From assembly GCA_017405805.1 (NCBI GenBank), contig JAFQZU010000014.1:1-64000 (forward strand): 64,000 nucleotides of DNA, read 5' to 3'. The stretch is from Lachnospiraceae bacterium. Its GTDB lineage: Bacteria; Bacillota; Clostridia; Lachnospirales; Lachnospiraceae. This document shows positions 43,428 through 52,040 of the stretch, piece after piece. The notes below the pieces were generated by a model. It did no database searches, was not told the DNA's origin, and was given only the letters and a program-made list of their open reading frames with translations. Positions within the stretch are counted from its first letter, which is position 1; the number at the start of each line of letters is the position of its first letter. A program made the position numbers and the translations under genes.

Positions 43428-44219
43428 ATGCCGACATACGAAACGATCGACCAGCTTCCAAGGGAATTGAATATAAGAGATTTGGGCGGACTCCCGACAC
43501 AGGATGGGAGAAAGGTGAAGCGGGGGCTTTTGTTCAGGAGCTCTGCGCTTGCCTTTTTTGACGAGGAGGAAATGGCACCGGTGAAGGCTCTCGGACTCAG
43601 GACCATTCTGGACCTGCGCGCGGAAAAAGGCGTGGAGAAAAGGCCGGATCCCGCCGTGGAAGGCGCCGCCTACTATAATAAGTGCGCCGCCTTTCAGAAT
43701 ATACTGGAGGATCTGAACTCGCCCGGAGAGCTACTGGGGCTTATTTTCGACGAGGAGCAGCGAGGCAATCCGATCGACGTCCTGGTCGCCTCCTACACGG
43801 CTTCTCTAGCCTTTACCAACGAGGCCTTTCAGTTCATGTTCGACTGCCTCTTGGACAACAGAGTGCCCATGCTCTTTCACTGCTCCAACGGCAAAGACCG
43901 GACAGGCATCGCGGCCATGCTGATCCTGCTCGCTCTCGGGGTTCCCGAGGAACTCGTTAAAAAAGACTATCTTCTGAGCAATGAGTACCGGAAGGAGGGA
44001 CTGGACGATCTCCTGAAGCGGTATGACGTCATTTCCAGCCGCCTGGACAGTGCGCGATCATTTCTGACCATATTTGAAGGCGTGCTGCCCGAATCGGCCG
44101 ATATGCTGATCTCGGAGATCCAAGAAAGATACGGGAGCTATGAGAATTTCATGGACAAGGAGTATGGCGTGAATGCGGCGGGGCTGAAGTGTTTCAGAGA
44201 TATGTATCTGGAGGATTGA
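43428..44219 (+). CDS. Tyrosine-protein phosphatase, LipA/Y_phosphatase3 type
   Basis: A 263-residue phosphatase. The P-loop HCSNGKDRTG holds the Cx5R catalytic signature near residues 152-161, and the N-terminal LNIRDLGGLPTQDGRKVKRG with LLFRSSAL is typical of the dual-specificity Y_phosphatase3/LipA group that acts on phosphotyrosine and phosphoinositides. No signal peptide, so it is probably intracellular, unlike secreted virulence homologues. It stands alone between the structured element and a convergent MATE gene. Confidence 0.88.
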   Translation: MPTYETIDQLPRELNIRDLGGLPTQDGRKVKRGLLFRSSALAFFDEEEMAPVKALGLRTILDLRAEKGVEKRPDPAVEGAAYYNKCAAFQNILEDLNSPGELLGLIFDEEQRGNPIDVLVASYTASLAFTNEAFQFMFDCLLDNRVPMLFHCSNGKDRTGIAAMLILLALGVPEELVKKDYLLSNEYRKEGLDDLLKRYDVISSRLDSARSFLTIFEGVLPESADMLISEIQERYGSYENFMDKEYGVNAAGLKCFRDMYLED

Positions 44220-44237
44220 AGGAAGAAAACCGCCGAC

Positions 44238-45548
44238 CTAGCAGCCCCCCTTCCCCCTTTTATAAAGCAGGAAGAGGAGCACCGCCTTACAGATATTGTC
44301 CGCGATCATGCAGTACCACACCTGCCGCAGCCCCAGTTTCCACACCTTTACGACCAGGAACGTGAGCAGGATGCGGACGCCCCACATGCTCCCCGTCTCT
44401 ATGAAAAAGACGCCCTTCGTCTGGCCTTTTCCGTAAAAGATCCCTTCCAGCACGACCATCAGGCCGAAAAACGGCTCCGTGAAAGCCACGAGGCGCAGCA
44501 TCTGCGCGCCCAGCTGCGCCGTTTCCTCGCTGATGGTGAACAGACGCATCAGCGGGTAAGCCGCGGCGTAGAGAATGATCCCGCTGAGCAGCATCATCAG
44601 CAGCGTGATCCGGATGCTCAGCTGCTCCGTGGCCCTGAGCTTCGCGCGGTCTCCCTCTCCCAAAGCGTTTCCGATCAGGGAGGACGTGGCGGTCCGCAGG
44701 CCGTAGCCCGGGACGTAAAAGAGTTCCTCCGCGTTTACGGCGATGGAATGCGCGGCAAAAGTAACGGTTCCCATCCCCGCGACCATGCCGGCAAAAAAGA
44801 CATATCCCAGGCACGAGGCCGCCGACGAGGCCAGCGCGGGGAGACTGATCTTTCCGAAATGCGGAAGGTAAGCCGGGTCCGGTTTCATATCCTTAAGCGA
44901 CCATCGGAGCGATTCCGTGCGGTAAGCCGCCGCCGTCATCGCAAGGCCTGCAGAACCATAGGCTATGGCTGTGGCAGCCGCGGCGCCCGACACGCCCAGC
45001 CCGGCGGCGTAGATCAGGATATAGTTCAGGATGACATTGAGGACGTTGGAGGCAAGGTTGATCCGCATGGGCAGGCGGGTGTTCTTGGTGGACCGGATCG
45101 CGGCGCCGAAAACATACATGGCCGTGCGCAGCACCAGCGTCAGGCTGACGATGAAAAAATAGCGGCCTGCCGGCCCCTGCACGGCTTCGTCCACGCCCAT
45201 CCAGACCGGAATGAAAGGGGAAAGGATAAGGCACAGAAGCATGAGCCCGGTGCCGACCGTGAGCGTCAGGAAAGCGGACTGCCCGGCGAGGCGCCGCATC
45301 TGCTCCCGGTTCCCGGCCCCGTTTGCCCGGGAGAGCAGCGCCAGCGTCCCCGTGGACAGGGCGAGCGGCACACAATTAACAAGCCACGTCACAGCGGTCG
45401 TCGTGCTTACCGCTGCCGTGGCCTGTTCTCCGAGATGTCCTACCATTGCTGTATCTACGTACTGCATGAGTGTGCTCATGATCTGCTCGATCACGGTCGG
45501 GACCGAGAGCAGGATCAGAGAGCGCAATACTTCCTTGCGTTTGTTCAT
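44238..45548 (-). CDS. MATE-family efflux transporter
   Basis: A 436-residue protein with about 12 membrane helices arranged as two six-helix halves, the MATE layout. The N-terminal half has VPTVIEQIMSTLMQYVDTAMVGHLGEQATAAV, a recognisable MATE/NorM signature. Such proteins export cationic drugs or metabolites using sodium or proton gradients. It starts 13 bp after queF on the same strand, probably as the second gene of that unit; the ribosome binding site is weak. Confidence 0.9.
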   Translation of the reverse strand: MNKRKEVLRSLILLSVPTVIEQIMSTLMQYVDTAMVGHLGEQATAAVSTTTAVTWLVNCVPLALSTGTLALLSRANGAGNREQMRRLAGQSAFLTLTVGTGLMLLCLILSPFIPVWMGVDEAVQGPAGRYFFIVSLTLVLRTAMYVFGAAIRSTKNTRLPMRINLASNVLNVILNYILIYAAGLGVSGAAAATAIAYGSAGLAMTAAAYRTESLRWSLKDMKPDPAYLPHFGKISLPALASSAASCLGYVFFAGMVAGMGTVTFAAHSIAVNAEELFYVPGYGLRTATSSLIGNALGEGDRAKLRATEQLSIRITLLMMLLSGIILYAAAYPLMRLFTISEETAQLGAQMLRLVAFTEPFFGLMVVLEGIFYGKGQTKGVFFIETGSMWGVRILLTFLVVKVWKLGLRQVWYCMIADNICKAVLLFLLYKRGKGGC

Positions 45549-45561
45549 CTTCTGGCTGCTC

Positions 45562-46044
45562 TTACCGGTTGTCCACCTTCTCCGGGTACATGTCGTGCTG
45601 CGCGAGGCGGTCCCAGGCTGCCTTCTCCCAGGGGGTGCCTTTTTTGCCGTAATTGCAGTAGGGGTCGATGGACAGACCGCCTCTGGGCAGGAATTTTCCC
45701 CAGACTTCGATGTACTTGGGATCCAGAAGGCGGATCAGGTCCTTCATGATGATGTTGACCACGTCCTCATGGAAGTCGCCGTGGTTCCGGAAGGAAAACA
45801 GGTAAAGCTTAAGGGATTTGCTCTCCACAAGCCTCTCGTCCGGGACATAGGAGATGATGATGTTGGCGAAGTCCGGCTGCCCCGTGATCGGGCACAGGCT
45901 CGTGAACTCCGGGCAGTTGAATTTGACGAAATAGTCGTTGCCCGGATGCTTGTTGCTGAAGCACTCCAGGATACCGGGATCGTAATCCGTTTTATACTGG
46001 TTGTGATGATTTCCGAGTAAAGTCAGGTTTTCTTTTTCTCTCAT
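45562..46044 (-). CDS. queF: NADPH-dependent 7-cyano-7-deazaguanine reductase
   Basis: A 160-residue short-form QueF, which reduces preQ0 to preQ1 in queuosine synthesis. The catalytic cysteine lies in [13 protein letters not shown], and the substrate-binding [13 protein letters not shown] follows. Length matches the Bacillus-type enzyme. AAAAGGAG precedes the ATG. No other queuosine genes are in the window and the 40-base leader is too short for a preQ1 riboswitch. Confidence 0.95.
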   Translation of the reverse strand: MREKENLTLLGNHHNQYKTDYDPGILECFSNKHPGNDYFVKFNCPEFTSLCPITGQPDFANIIISYVPDERLVESKSLKLYLFSFRNHGDFHEDVVNIIMKDLIRLLDPKYIEVWGKFLPRGGLSIDPYCNYGKKGTPWEKAAWDRLAQHDMYPEKVDNR

Positions 46045-46074
46045 AGCGCTCTTCTCCTTTTCAGAAACGGAGTT

Positions 46075-46103
46075 ATTATAGCAGTAACGTCCCGCAAATA
46101 CAA
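46075..46103 (-). promoter_or_regulatory. Promoter of queF
   Basis: TTGTAT (46098-46103) and TATAAT (46075-46080) are 17 bp apart on the minus strand, giving a leader of about 25-30 bases. Confidence 0.65.
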
Positions 46104-46135
46104 CAAAATACGGTAATGCGGGTGCGCCCCAAGTG

Positions 46136-46144
46136 TGGTATGAT
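46136..46144 (+). promoter_or_regulatory. Extended -10 of argC
   Basis: TGG-TATGAT forms an extended -10 about 44 bp upstream of argC; no clear -35 is visible. Confidence 0.4.
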
Positions 46145-46187
46145 AGGCATTAACGTAAAAAGACAGTAGTGAAAAGAGGAAAACATC

Positions 46188-47126
46188 ATGAGTAAGATCA
46201 AAGTTTACATAGACGGCCAGAGCGGCACCACAGGCCTGCAGATCTACGACCGGATCGGGGCGCGCCCTGACCTCGAGATGCTGCGCATAGACGAGGACAA
46301 GCGGCATGATAACGAGGAGCGGCGCAAGTTCCTCAACGCGGCGGATATCGTCTTTTTGTGTCTTCCCGACGAGGGCGCGAGAGAGGCCGTTTCCCTGATC
46401 GAGAACCCCGACGTGCGCGTCATCGACGCCTCCACCGCCCACAGGACCGACAGCGAGTGGACCTACGGCTTCCCGGAAGTGTCCCCTGCCCAGCGCTGGG
46501 CCATCGCCCACAGTAAGCGTGTCGCCAATCCCGGCTGCCACGCCACGGGCTTTATCTCCAGTGCGGCGCCCTTAGTGCGCATGGGTGTCGTGCCCGCCTC
46601 CTATCCCTTTACCTGCTTCTCTCTCACCGGCTATTCCGGCGGCGGGAAAAAGATGATCGCGGACTATGAGGCAGCGGACAGGAATCCCAGACTGGATGCG
46701 CCCGGCATCTACGGCCTCACGCTCCGCCACAAGCATCTTCCCGAGATGCAGAAGGTCTGCGGACTGCACCACGCGCCGGTCTTCCTGCCCGTAGTAGACG
46801 ACTACTACAAGGGCATGGCGACGACCATCATGCTGCACAATTATATGCTGCCCGACGCCCCCGACGCGGCAAAAGTCTGCGAGATGCTGCAGGACTACTA
46901 CAGAAACGCCCATTTCGTCAGCGTGCTTCCTTATGGCGCCAATCCCTCCACGATCTATGCCGACGAGCTGGCGGGCACCAACCACCTCAAGCTGATCGTC
47001 TGCGGCCACAAGGACCACACGAGCGTCACGGCGCTGTTCGACAATCTCGGCAAGGGCGCCTCCGGCGCAGCCGTGCAGAACATGAATATCATGCTGGGAC
47101 TCGATGAAGCTATCGGGCTCGAATGA
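46188..47126 (+). CDS. argC: N-acetyl-gamma-glutamyl-phosphate reductase, type 2
   Basis: A 312-residue enzyme of arginine synthesis that reduces N-acetylglutamyl phosphate with NADPH. The dinucleotide loop GQSGTTGLQI is at the N-terminus and the catalytic cysteine in VANPGCHATGF; the short length and RHKHLPEM motif mark the type 2 (AGPR2) family. It is not linked to other arg genes here. The gene ends in a strong hairpin shared with mazG. Confidence 0.93.
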   Translation: MSKIKVYIDGQSGTTGLQIYDRIGARPDLEMLRIDEDKRHDNEERRKFLNAADIVFLCLPDEGAREAVSLIENPDVRVIDASTAHRTDSEWTYGFPEVSPAQRWAIAHSKRVANPGCHATGFISSAAPLVRMGVVPASYPFTCFSLTGYSGGGKKMIADYEAADRNPRLDAPGIYGLTLRHKHLPEMQKVCGLHHAPVFLPVVDDYYKGMATTIMLHNYMLPDAPDAAKVCEMLQDYYRNAHFVSVLPYGANPSTIYADELAGTNHLKLIVCGHKDHTSVTALFDNLGKGASGAAVQNMNIMLGLDEAIGLE

Positions 47127-47141
47127 AAACTGTAAAGAAAC

Positions 47142-47204
47142 AAAAGGGGCTGCCGCATTAGGCGGAAAGAATTCGCTTTCCGCTTTATGCTGCAGTCCCT
47201 TTTT
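47142..47204. terminator. Bidirectional terminator between argC and mazG
   Basis: AAAAGGGGCTGC pairs with GCAGTCCCTTTT, with an inner GCGGAAAG/CTTTCCGC hairpin, and ends in a T run on the plus strand and a CCCCTTTTG run on the minus strand. Confidence 0.8.
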
Positions 47205-47210
47205 CGATCC

Positions 47211-47684
47211 TTATGCAAATCCCTTTCGCTTTTTCGCCACTTCGATCAGCGCCTGCGCCTCCTCCATGGCTGCCTTCAGATATGGCTCCTGCCACTCCTT
47301 CCCCGCTTTTTCCTTCTTCTTGATCTCCTCCCAGGAGGCGTGGCGCGCCTCGTCGGATTCGAATACACGGCCGGAAAAGACATGCGGGTGGCGGCGCACC
47401 ATTTTGTCAGCGGCGGTCTCTGCCACATCCTCGAAAGAGAACAGGCCTTCCTCCTCCGCGATGCAGGCGTGGAACATGACCTGCAGAAGGAGGTCCCCCA
47501 GTTCTTCCCGCAGATTGTCGGGATTTCCGGTCTCCTCCAGGATGTTGATCCCGCAGATGACTTCCGCCGCCTCCTCTATGCATTCAGGCTTTAAGGAAGT
47601 GTGGGTCTGGGCTCTGTCCCAGGGACAGCCGTCCTCTGCCCGCAGCTTTTGTACGACTTCACGCAGTCTCTCGATCTGTGTCAT
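47211..47684 (-). CDS. mazG: MazG-family nucleotide pyrophosphohydrolase
   Basis: A 157-residue single-domain MazG protein that hydrolyses (d)NTPs to monophosphates. The metal-binding motif EEAAEVICGI and EELGDLLLQVMFHA are both intact, and CPWDRAQTHTSLKPECIEEA is a hallmark. The longer frame (47834) lacks a start site; ATG at 47684 overlaps the aldo/keto reductase stop as ATGA, with GGGAGAG upstream. Last gene of a four-gene operon. Confidence 0.9.
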   Translation of the reverse strand: MTQIERLREVVQKLRAEDGCPWDRAQTHTSLKPECIEEAAEVICGINILEETGNPDNLREELGDLLLQVMFHACIAEEEGLFSFEDVAETAADKMVRRHPHVFSGRVFESDEARHASWEEIKKKEKAGKEWQEPYLKAAMEEAQALIEVAKKRKGFA

Positions 47685-48877
47685 GCTTTTCTCTCCCGGA
47701 ACATGATCTTTCTTGCAAGCTCGATGCCGATCCTGTAGGGCAGGGGGCGAAGCGCCCTGTCGGCCTCTTTGAGTTTCTCCCGGATGGGAATGTCCTGCGG
47801 ACAGTGCTTTTCGCACAGGCCGCACTGCACGCACTGAGTCGCGAAGGCCGGCTCCTTGGTCATGCCGACGGTCTGGGCAAAATGAAAGCGCCCCTCTCTC
47901 TTTGACTCAATGAACATCTCGTTGTAGCAGCGGAAGATCCCGGGGATGTCCACGCCCTTGGGACAGGGCATGCAGTAGCGGCAGCCGGTGCAGCTGACCT
48001 TCTCATTGGCCCGGATGGCTTTCTTTACGTCCTCCAGGACCGCCCGGTCCGCATCGGTAAAATGGCCCGGGAGCGCCTGATCCGCGATCCTGCAGTTCTC
48101 CTCCACCATCTCTATGGAATTCATCCCGGACAGGACCACCGTGACCTCCGGCTGGTCATAGAGCCAGCGCAGGCCCCACTCCGCCGGCGACCAGCTGCGC
48201 CCGCTCTCCCGCATGGCAGCCTTTGCCTTTTCGGGGAGCATATTGACCAGTTTTCCGCCCCGGAGCGGCTCCATGATGACGACCGGGATCCCCTTTGCGG
48301 CGGCCGCCTTCAGGCCGGCTTCGCCCGCCTGGGAGACGTCGTCCAGATAATTATACTGAATCTGGCAGAAATCCCAGTCGTAGTCGTCCAGGATCTTCAG
48401 AAAATTCTCAGTGTTGCCGTGATAGGAAAAGCCGATATTGCGGATGGCGCCGGTCTCTTTTTTGCCGCGGATCCAGTCCAGGATGCCGACATCCTTGAGT
48501 TTCTCCCACATGGCCACGTCCGTCAGGTGATGCATCAGGTAGTAATCCACGTAGGTGGTCTTCAGGCGTGTGAGCTCCTCGTCAAAATACTTGTCCAGCG
48601 CAGCCCTGCTCCCGATCAGATACTGGGGGAGCTTCGTTGCGATATTGACCTTGTCCCGGATGTGATTGCGCGCAAAGATCTCCCCGATCAAAGCCTCGCT
48701 CCCGGGGTAGATATACGCGGTATCATAGTAGTTGACGCCTGCATGAAAGGCCGACAGGATCTCCTGTTCGGCCTTCTCCAAGTCTATGCTGCCGCCCTTT
48801 CTCGTAAAGCGCATGCAGCCAAAACCCAGCACAGACAGCTGCTTTCCTTCCCGATCGCTTCTGTACTGCATACTCAT
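47681..48877 (-). CDS. Aldo/keto reductase with C-terminal 4Fe-4S domain
   Basis: A 398-residue protein. Residues 1-280 form the AKR barrel with catalytic D52/Y57 context (NYYDTAYIYPGSE) and VDYYLMHH; residues about 290-370 carry ferredoxin-type cysteines CTGCRYCMPCPKGVDIP and CVQCGLCEKHCPQDIPI. The Fe-S tail suggests electron exchange beyond NADPH, as in many anaerobe AKRs. Third gene of the operon, 3 bp after the thioesterase. Substrate unknown. Confidence 0.88.
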   Translation of the reverse strand: MSMQYRSDREGKQLSVLGFGCMRFTRKGGSIDLEKAEQEILSAFHAGVNYYDTAYIYPGSEALIGEIFARNHIRDKVNIATKLPQYLIGSRAALDKYFDEELTRLKTTYVDYYLMHHLTDVAMWEKLKDVGILDWIRGKKETGAIRNIGFSYHGNTENFLKILDDYDWDFCQIQYNYLDDVSQAGEAGLKAAAAKGIPVVIMEPLRGGKLVNMLPEKAKAAMRESGRSWSPAEWGLRWLYDQPEVTVVLSGMNSIEMVEENCRIADQALPGHFTDADRAVLEDVKKAIRANEKVSCTGCRYCMPCPKGVDIPGIFRCYNEMFIESKREGRFHFAQTVGMTKEPAFATQCVQCGLCEKHCPQDIPIREKLKEADRALRPLPYRIGIELARKIMFRERKA

Positions 48878-48880
48878 TCC

Positions 48881-49252
48881 TTACCTTTTGGTGATGACAG
48901 CTCTCTTGTGGGTGCCGCCGCCGATCTGTCCGTTTTTGTCAAAAGCGGCCACGTTGAAGAGGACCTTTTTGCCGTCGATCTCGGCGATCTCCACTTCGCA
49001 TCTGACCTCTTCCCCTTCCGCGGTCGCGGCAAAATGCTTTACATCCACAGCCATGCCGACGGAGCCCTTGCCGGCCTCGAGGTTCTTGCTCATGAGGTCA
49101 GCGCAGGTGAGCTCCATGAGATTGATCATGCTGGGCGTCGAGAAGACGTGGGGCAGATCCACCTGGGGGAGCTGGCTGTCGAGACGGTCTGCGCACATTG
49201 CGTCCGTGACTTTGATCACAACGGTATTCTTCATTCCTTTTTCCAGTGCCAT
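48881..49252 (-). CDS. Hot-dog thioesterase, FlK-like
   Basis: A 123-residue hot-dog protein. The pattern VFSTPSMINLMELTCADLM and GKGSVGMAVDVKHFAATAEG resembles fluoroacetyl-CoA thioesterase FlK and its clostridial relatives, which cleave short acyl-CoA. Substrate is unknown. Lies between a rhodanese gene (18 bp) and the aldo/keto reductase gene (3 bp) in one operon. Confidence 0.8.
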   Translation of the reverse strand: MALEKGMKNTVVIKVTDAMCADRLDSQLPQVDLPHVFSTPSMINLMELTCADLMSKNLEAGKGSVGMAVDVKHFAATAEGEEVRCEVEIAEIDGKKVLFNVAAFDKNGQIGGGTHKRAVITKR

Positions 49253-49270
49253 AGTATTACCTCCCTGATC

Positions 49271-49591
49271 TCATTTTACAAGTTTTCCGGTGTAGTCGTT
49301 GATCCCACCGATGCTCTTAACGTTTGTGTACCCCATCTTTGTCAGCTTGGAGACGGCTTTTCTGGCCCTCGCACCGCTCAGGCAGTAGACGAAGAGCGGC
49401 ATGTCCTTGTCCTGGATGCCGGACGTTGCCTTCTCGATGCTGTCCACGGGAATATTGCGGGCGCCCTGAAGGTGACCCGATTTGTATTCGGCCGGCTCGC
49501 GGACATCCACGAGCATCGCTCTCTTGAGAGAGCGGAATTCTCTGTAGCCGGCGTTGATGTCGGCCTTTTTGAAAAAGTCAAACAGTCCCAC
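49271..49591 (-). CDS. Rhodanese-like domain protein
   Basis: A 106-residue single rhodanese domain. The active loop is YCLSGARARKA with the catalytic cysteine, and LVDVREPAEYKSGHLQGARNIP is the CDC25/rhodanese core. It should transfer sulfane sulfur between small thiols and proteins. First gene of the rhodanese-thioesterase-AKR-mazG operon. Confidence 0.9.
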   Translation of the reverse strand: MGLFDFFKKADINAGYREFRSLKRAMLVDVREPAEYKSGHLQGARNIPVDSIEKATSGIQDKDMPLFVYCLSGARARKAVSKLTKMGYTNVKSIGGINDYTGKLVK

Positions 49592-49664
49592 TTAGTACCT
49601 CCGTACTTTTGATCGTTGATAATTCTTCAGTATTTTATCATAAAGAGGGCCTGGATACTACCCC

Positions 49665-49699
49665 ACCTGCCTTTCCTTCAATATGCTTCAAAGGCAGGT
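49665..49699 (-). terminator. Hairpin downstream of the AraC gene
   Basis: A 10-bp stem ACCTGCCTTT/AAAGGCAGGT with a 15-base loop lies 12 bp after the AraC stop. There is no T tract, so termination is uncertain. Confidence 0.35.
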
Positions 49700-49711
49700 C
49701 CCGGCCATCCT

Positions 49712-50602
49712 CTACTTCCTGTATTCCCTGGGCGTACACCCGTAAATCTCCTTAAACACTTTCCCGAAATAGCTGTCCGATAAAAAGCCGCACTCCTCCG
49801 CGATCCCCGAGATACTCTCGTTGGTCCTGGTCAGCTTCATGGCCGCCATCTGCGCCCGGTACTCGATCAGGAAACGGATGGGCGGCTTGTCGATGGACCT
49901 CTTGAAGCAACGCGTGCACTCCCTTGGACTGATCCCCGCGGCCGCCGCGATCTCCGGGAGCCCGATCTGTTCCATGTAGTGCCCGTAGACAAACTGCAGC
50001 ATCTGCTTCATGCGTTCCATGTCCCGCTCGCTTGTCGCTCCCTCGCTTTTCAGGATGCCCTCCACCTCCTCGTGCAGCAGCATAAAGAAGCGGCTCATGC
50101 GGTCGCGGACGACAAATTCATAGCCGTGAGGCTCGTCCCGCAGCGCGTCCGTGATCTCCAGAAGATACCCGATCATCCGGATCCCTCTTGCCGAATCGGG
50201 CCTGATGTGGACCAGGGGCAGATTTTTGGAGCGCAGGATCGGGGCAAAATACTTGGTGTCCAGATAACTCCCGTACTCTCCCGCAAGAAACCGGCTGTCA
50301 CAGGTATAGGAATAGTAATTGACCTCCTGCGGGAAGTCATAGCAGTGAATGACGTTGCTGTTGATAAAGACGGCTTCGCCCTGCCCCACTTCCATGGTCT
50401 GTTCCGGCGTGCGGATGGTATAGGATCCCTCCTCCAGGAAGTTCAGCTCGATCCACTCGTGCCAGTGCCAGGGTATGTGCTGCCCGGTAAAGAGCCGGCT
50501 CTCGTCGTAGTGGCAGACAAAGGGGAGTCCTCCCGAATCCTCGGACAGAAGTTCCTCGCTGTCGTCGCCGAGCTTGAGCTGCTGCTTGGAATAGATAATC
50601 AT
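49712..50602 (-). CDS. AraC-family transcriptional regulator with cupin sensor
   Basis: A 296-residue regulator. The N-terminal cupin (about 35-100) has HIPWHWHEWIELNFLEEGSY, and the C-terminal two-helix-turn-helix AraC domain (about 195-295) ends SDSYFGKVFKEIYGCTPREYRK. It likely senses a sugar. It is divergent from a solute-binding lipoprotein gene whose promoter lacks a -35, typical of AraC activation. Confidence 0.9.
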   Translation of the reverse strand: MIIYSKQQLKLGDDSEELLSEDSGGLPFVCHYDESRLFTGQHIPWHWHEWIELNFLEEGSYTIRTPEQTMEVGQGEAVFINSNVIHCYDFPQEVNYYSYTCDSRFLAGEYGSYLDTKYFAPILRSKNLPLVHIRPDSARGIRMIGYLLEITDALRDEPHGYEFVVRDRMSRFFMLLHEEVEGILKSEGATSERDMERMKQMLQFVYGHYMEQIGLPEIAAAAGISPRECTRCFKRSIDKPPIRFLIEYRAQMAAMKLTRTNESISGIAEECGFLSDSYFGKVFKEIYGCTPREYRK

Positions 50603-50636
50603 ACTGATTCTCCTATTTTGATGTCCGTTTTGTTAT

Positions 50637-50642
50637 ATTATA
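50637..50642 (-). promoter_or_regulatory. -10 box of the AraC gene
   Basis: A perfect TATAAT on the minus strand about 35 bp upstream of the AraC start; the -35 position is weak (GTGTTA). Confidence 0.4.
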
Positions 50643-50768
50643 GCGCATCTTCTGGCGGATAACACTAATTTTTTCCTTTCAATACGCGGTTTCGGGGCAA
50701 TTTCTGTTTTGTCGCTTTTTGTATAGTTTCCGGCAGGAAACCCACTAAAACTCCCGTTTTCCGGGGAC

Positions 50769-50774
50769 TATAAT
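50769..50774 (+). promoter_or_regulatory. -10 box of the solute-binding gene, probable activator-dependent promoter
   Basis: TATAAT lies about 66 bp before the gene. No -35 is present at the right distance; instead two similar TTTCCGG-type blocks (about 50725-50735 and 50757-50766) precede it, a plausible AraC binding pair. Confidence 0.4.
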
Positions 50775-50839
50775 CGAGACATAACAAAACAAAAAAACAT
50801 CTTCCACTCAAACAAAAAATCTTAAGGGAGGAAAAGAAA

Positions 50840-51829
50840 ATGATGATGAATAAAACCGTGAAAAGAGTTCTCGCAGGAATGATCTGTGCAGTGTCCGGCA
50901 TGAGCCTTCTGACCGGCTGCGGCAGCAGCGAAGTGAGCGCCGCAACCACCGGCAAGACTTACAAGATGGCATATGTAGTATCCACCAGGGACGAGTATCT
51001 CGGACTTCTGGAGGACGCCGTAAAGAAAGCGGCGGATGAAAAAAATGTCGCGATCGATGTATTTTATGCCGGCACCGACTCGCTGAAGATGATCGACTGC
51101 GTCGAGGCAGCGAAAAACAAAGGAAATGACGCCGTTCTCATCAATCTGAACGCCGCAGAGGAAGCGCAGGCCTGCATCGAGGCCGCCGGCGACATGAAAG
51201 TTGTCTTCGTCAACCGCGTTCCCAGCGATTACAGTGTCCTTAGTGAAAACGCGGCGGCTGTTGCCTCCGACGAGAACACCTCCGGAAAATATCAGGGCGA
51301 ATACCTGGCGGAGTACTTCAAAAAAGAGGGCAAAACCGACGTCTCCTATCTCCTGCTTCGCGGAACAGACGGCCTTGTACACACGACGCTCCGCACCGAA
51401 GGCGCTCTGAACGCCATGAAAGCGGCAGGCCTGAACCTGACGGAAGCCGCAGTCATCGATGCTGACTATGACAGAAATACCGCAAAGAACGAAATGGACA
51501 ACATCCTTCCCAATGTCAGCTTCGACTGCATCATCTCCAACAACGACGCCATGGCCATCGGCGCCATCATGGCCCTGAAGGACGCAGGCATCGATCCCGC
51601 AGGCGTACCGATCGTGGGCATCGACGCCACGGCTGACGGACGGGCTGCCATTGAGGCAGGCGAAATGAACATGACCGTGTTCCAGAGCCCGGACGGACAG
51701 GCATATGGCTCAGTTGCCGCAGCCCTCAACATGCTGGAAGGCAAGCCCCTTGCGGAAGGCACAGAGTGTGAGACCGCGCAGGACAGCCCCTACGTGCTCT
51801 ACTACCCCTTCGTTCCCGTGACCAAATAA
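50840..51829 (+). CDS. Sugar-binding lipoprotein, periplasmic-binding-protein type I
   Basis: A 329-residue lipoprotein with lipobox LTGC (C27). The mature part is a two-lobed PBP type I domain (RbsB-like): YKMAYVVSTRDEYLGLLEDAVKK at the start, NNDAMAIGAIMALKDAG and VGIDATADG later. Such proteins bind monosaccharides or related small ligands for ABC import or sensing. No permease or ATPase gene is adjacent, so it may be an orphan binding protein or serve the AraC circuit. GGGAGG precedes the ATG. Confidence 0.88.
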   Translation: MMMNKTVKRVLAGMICAVSGMSLLTGCGSSEVSAATTGKTYKMAYVVSTRDEYLGLLEDAVKKAADEKNVAIDVFYAGTDSLKMIDCVEAAKNKGNDAVLINLNAAEEAQACIEAAGDMKVVFVNRVPSDYSVLSENAAAVASDENTSGKYQGEYLAEYFKKEGKTDVSYLLLRGTDGLVHTTLRTEGALNAMKAAGLNLTEAAVIDADYDRNTAKNEMDNILPNVSFDCIISNNDAMAIGAIMALKDAGIDPAGVPIVGIDATADGRAAIEAGEMNMTVFQSPDGQAYGSVAAALNMLEGKPLAEGTECETAQDSPYVLYYPFVPVTK

Positions 51830-51874
51830 TTACCAACAAATCACTTACCCCTCAATATTATTAGTCAAGCATAA

Positions 51875-51901
51875 GACCCCGCTGCTTCCCGCAGCGGGGT
51901 C
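51875..51901 (+). terminator. Terminator of the sugar-binding lipoprotein gene
   Basis: An 11-bp GC-rich stem GACCCCGCTGC/GCAGCGGGGTC with a TTCCC loop, followed by a modestly T-rich CTATCTTAT tail. Confidence 0.7.
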
Positions 51902-51921
51902 CTATCTTATATAGAATTGGG

Positions 51922-52026
51922 AAAGAGCCGTATATATAGTATCCTTGGGCACGCTCGCCTATACTCGCTCGTTCACGCCCCTATGGGCGTGAAAAGGCCC
52001 GGCGGATACTATATATACGGCTCTTT
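51922..52026 (+). repeat. GCCGTATA palindromic element, copy 5
   Basis: A 105-bp copy between convergent genes, with AAAGAGCCGTATATATAGTA at the left and the exact reverse complement at the right. Inner strands GGGCACGCTCGCCTA and GGGCGTGAAAAGGCCC are conserved. The right end runs into TTTTATT, so it may double as a terminator. Confidence 0.9.
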
Positions 52027-52040
52027 TATTTATTATAAGA

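Noticed and set aside
46045..46187. preQ1 riboswitch upstream of queF
   Set aside because: The promoter TTGTAT-17-TATAAT leaves a leader of only about 30 bases, too short, and no pseudoknot pattern is seen.
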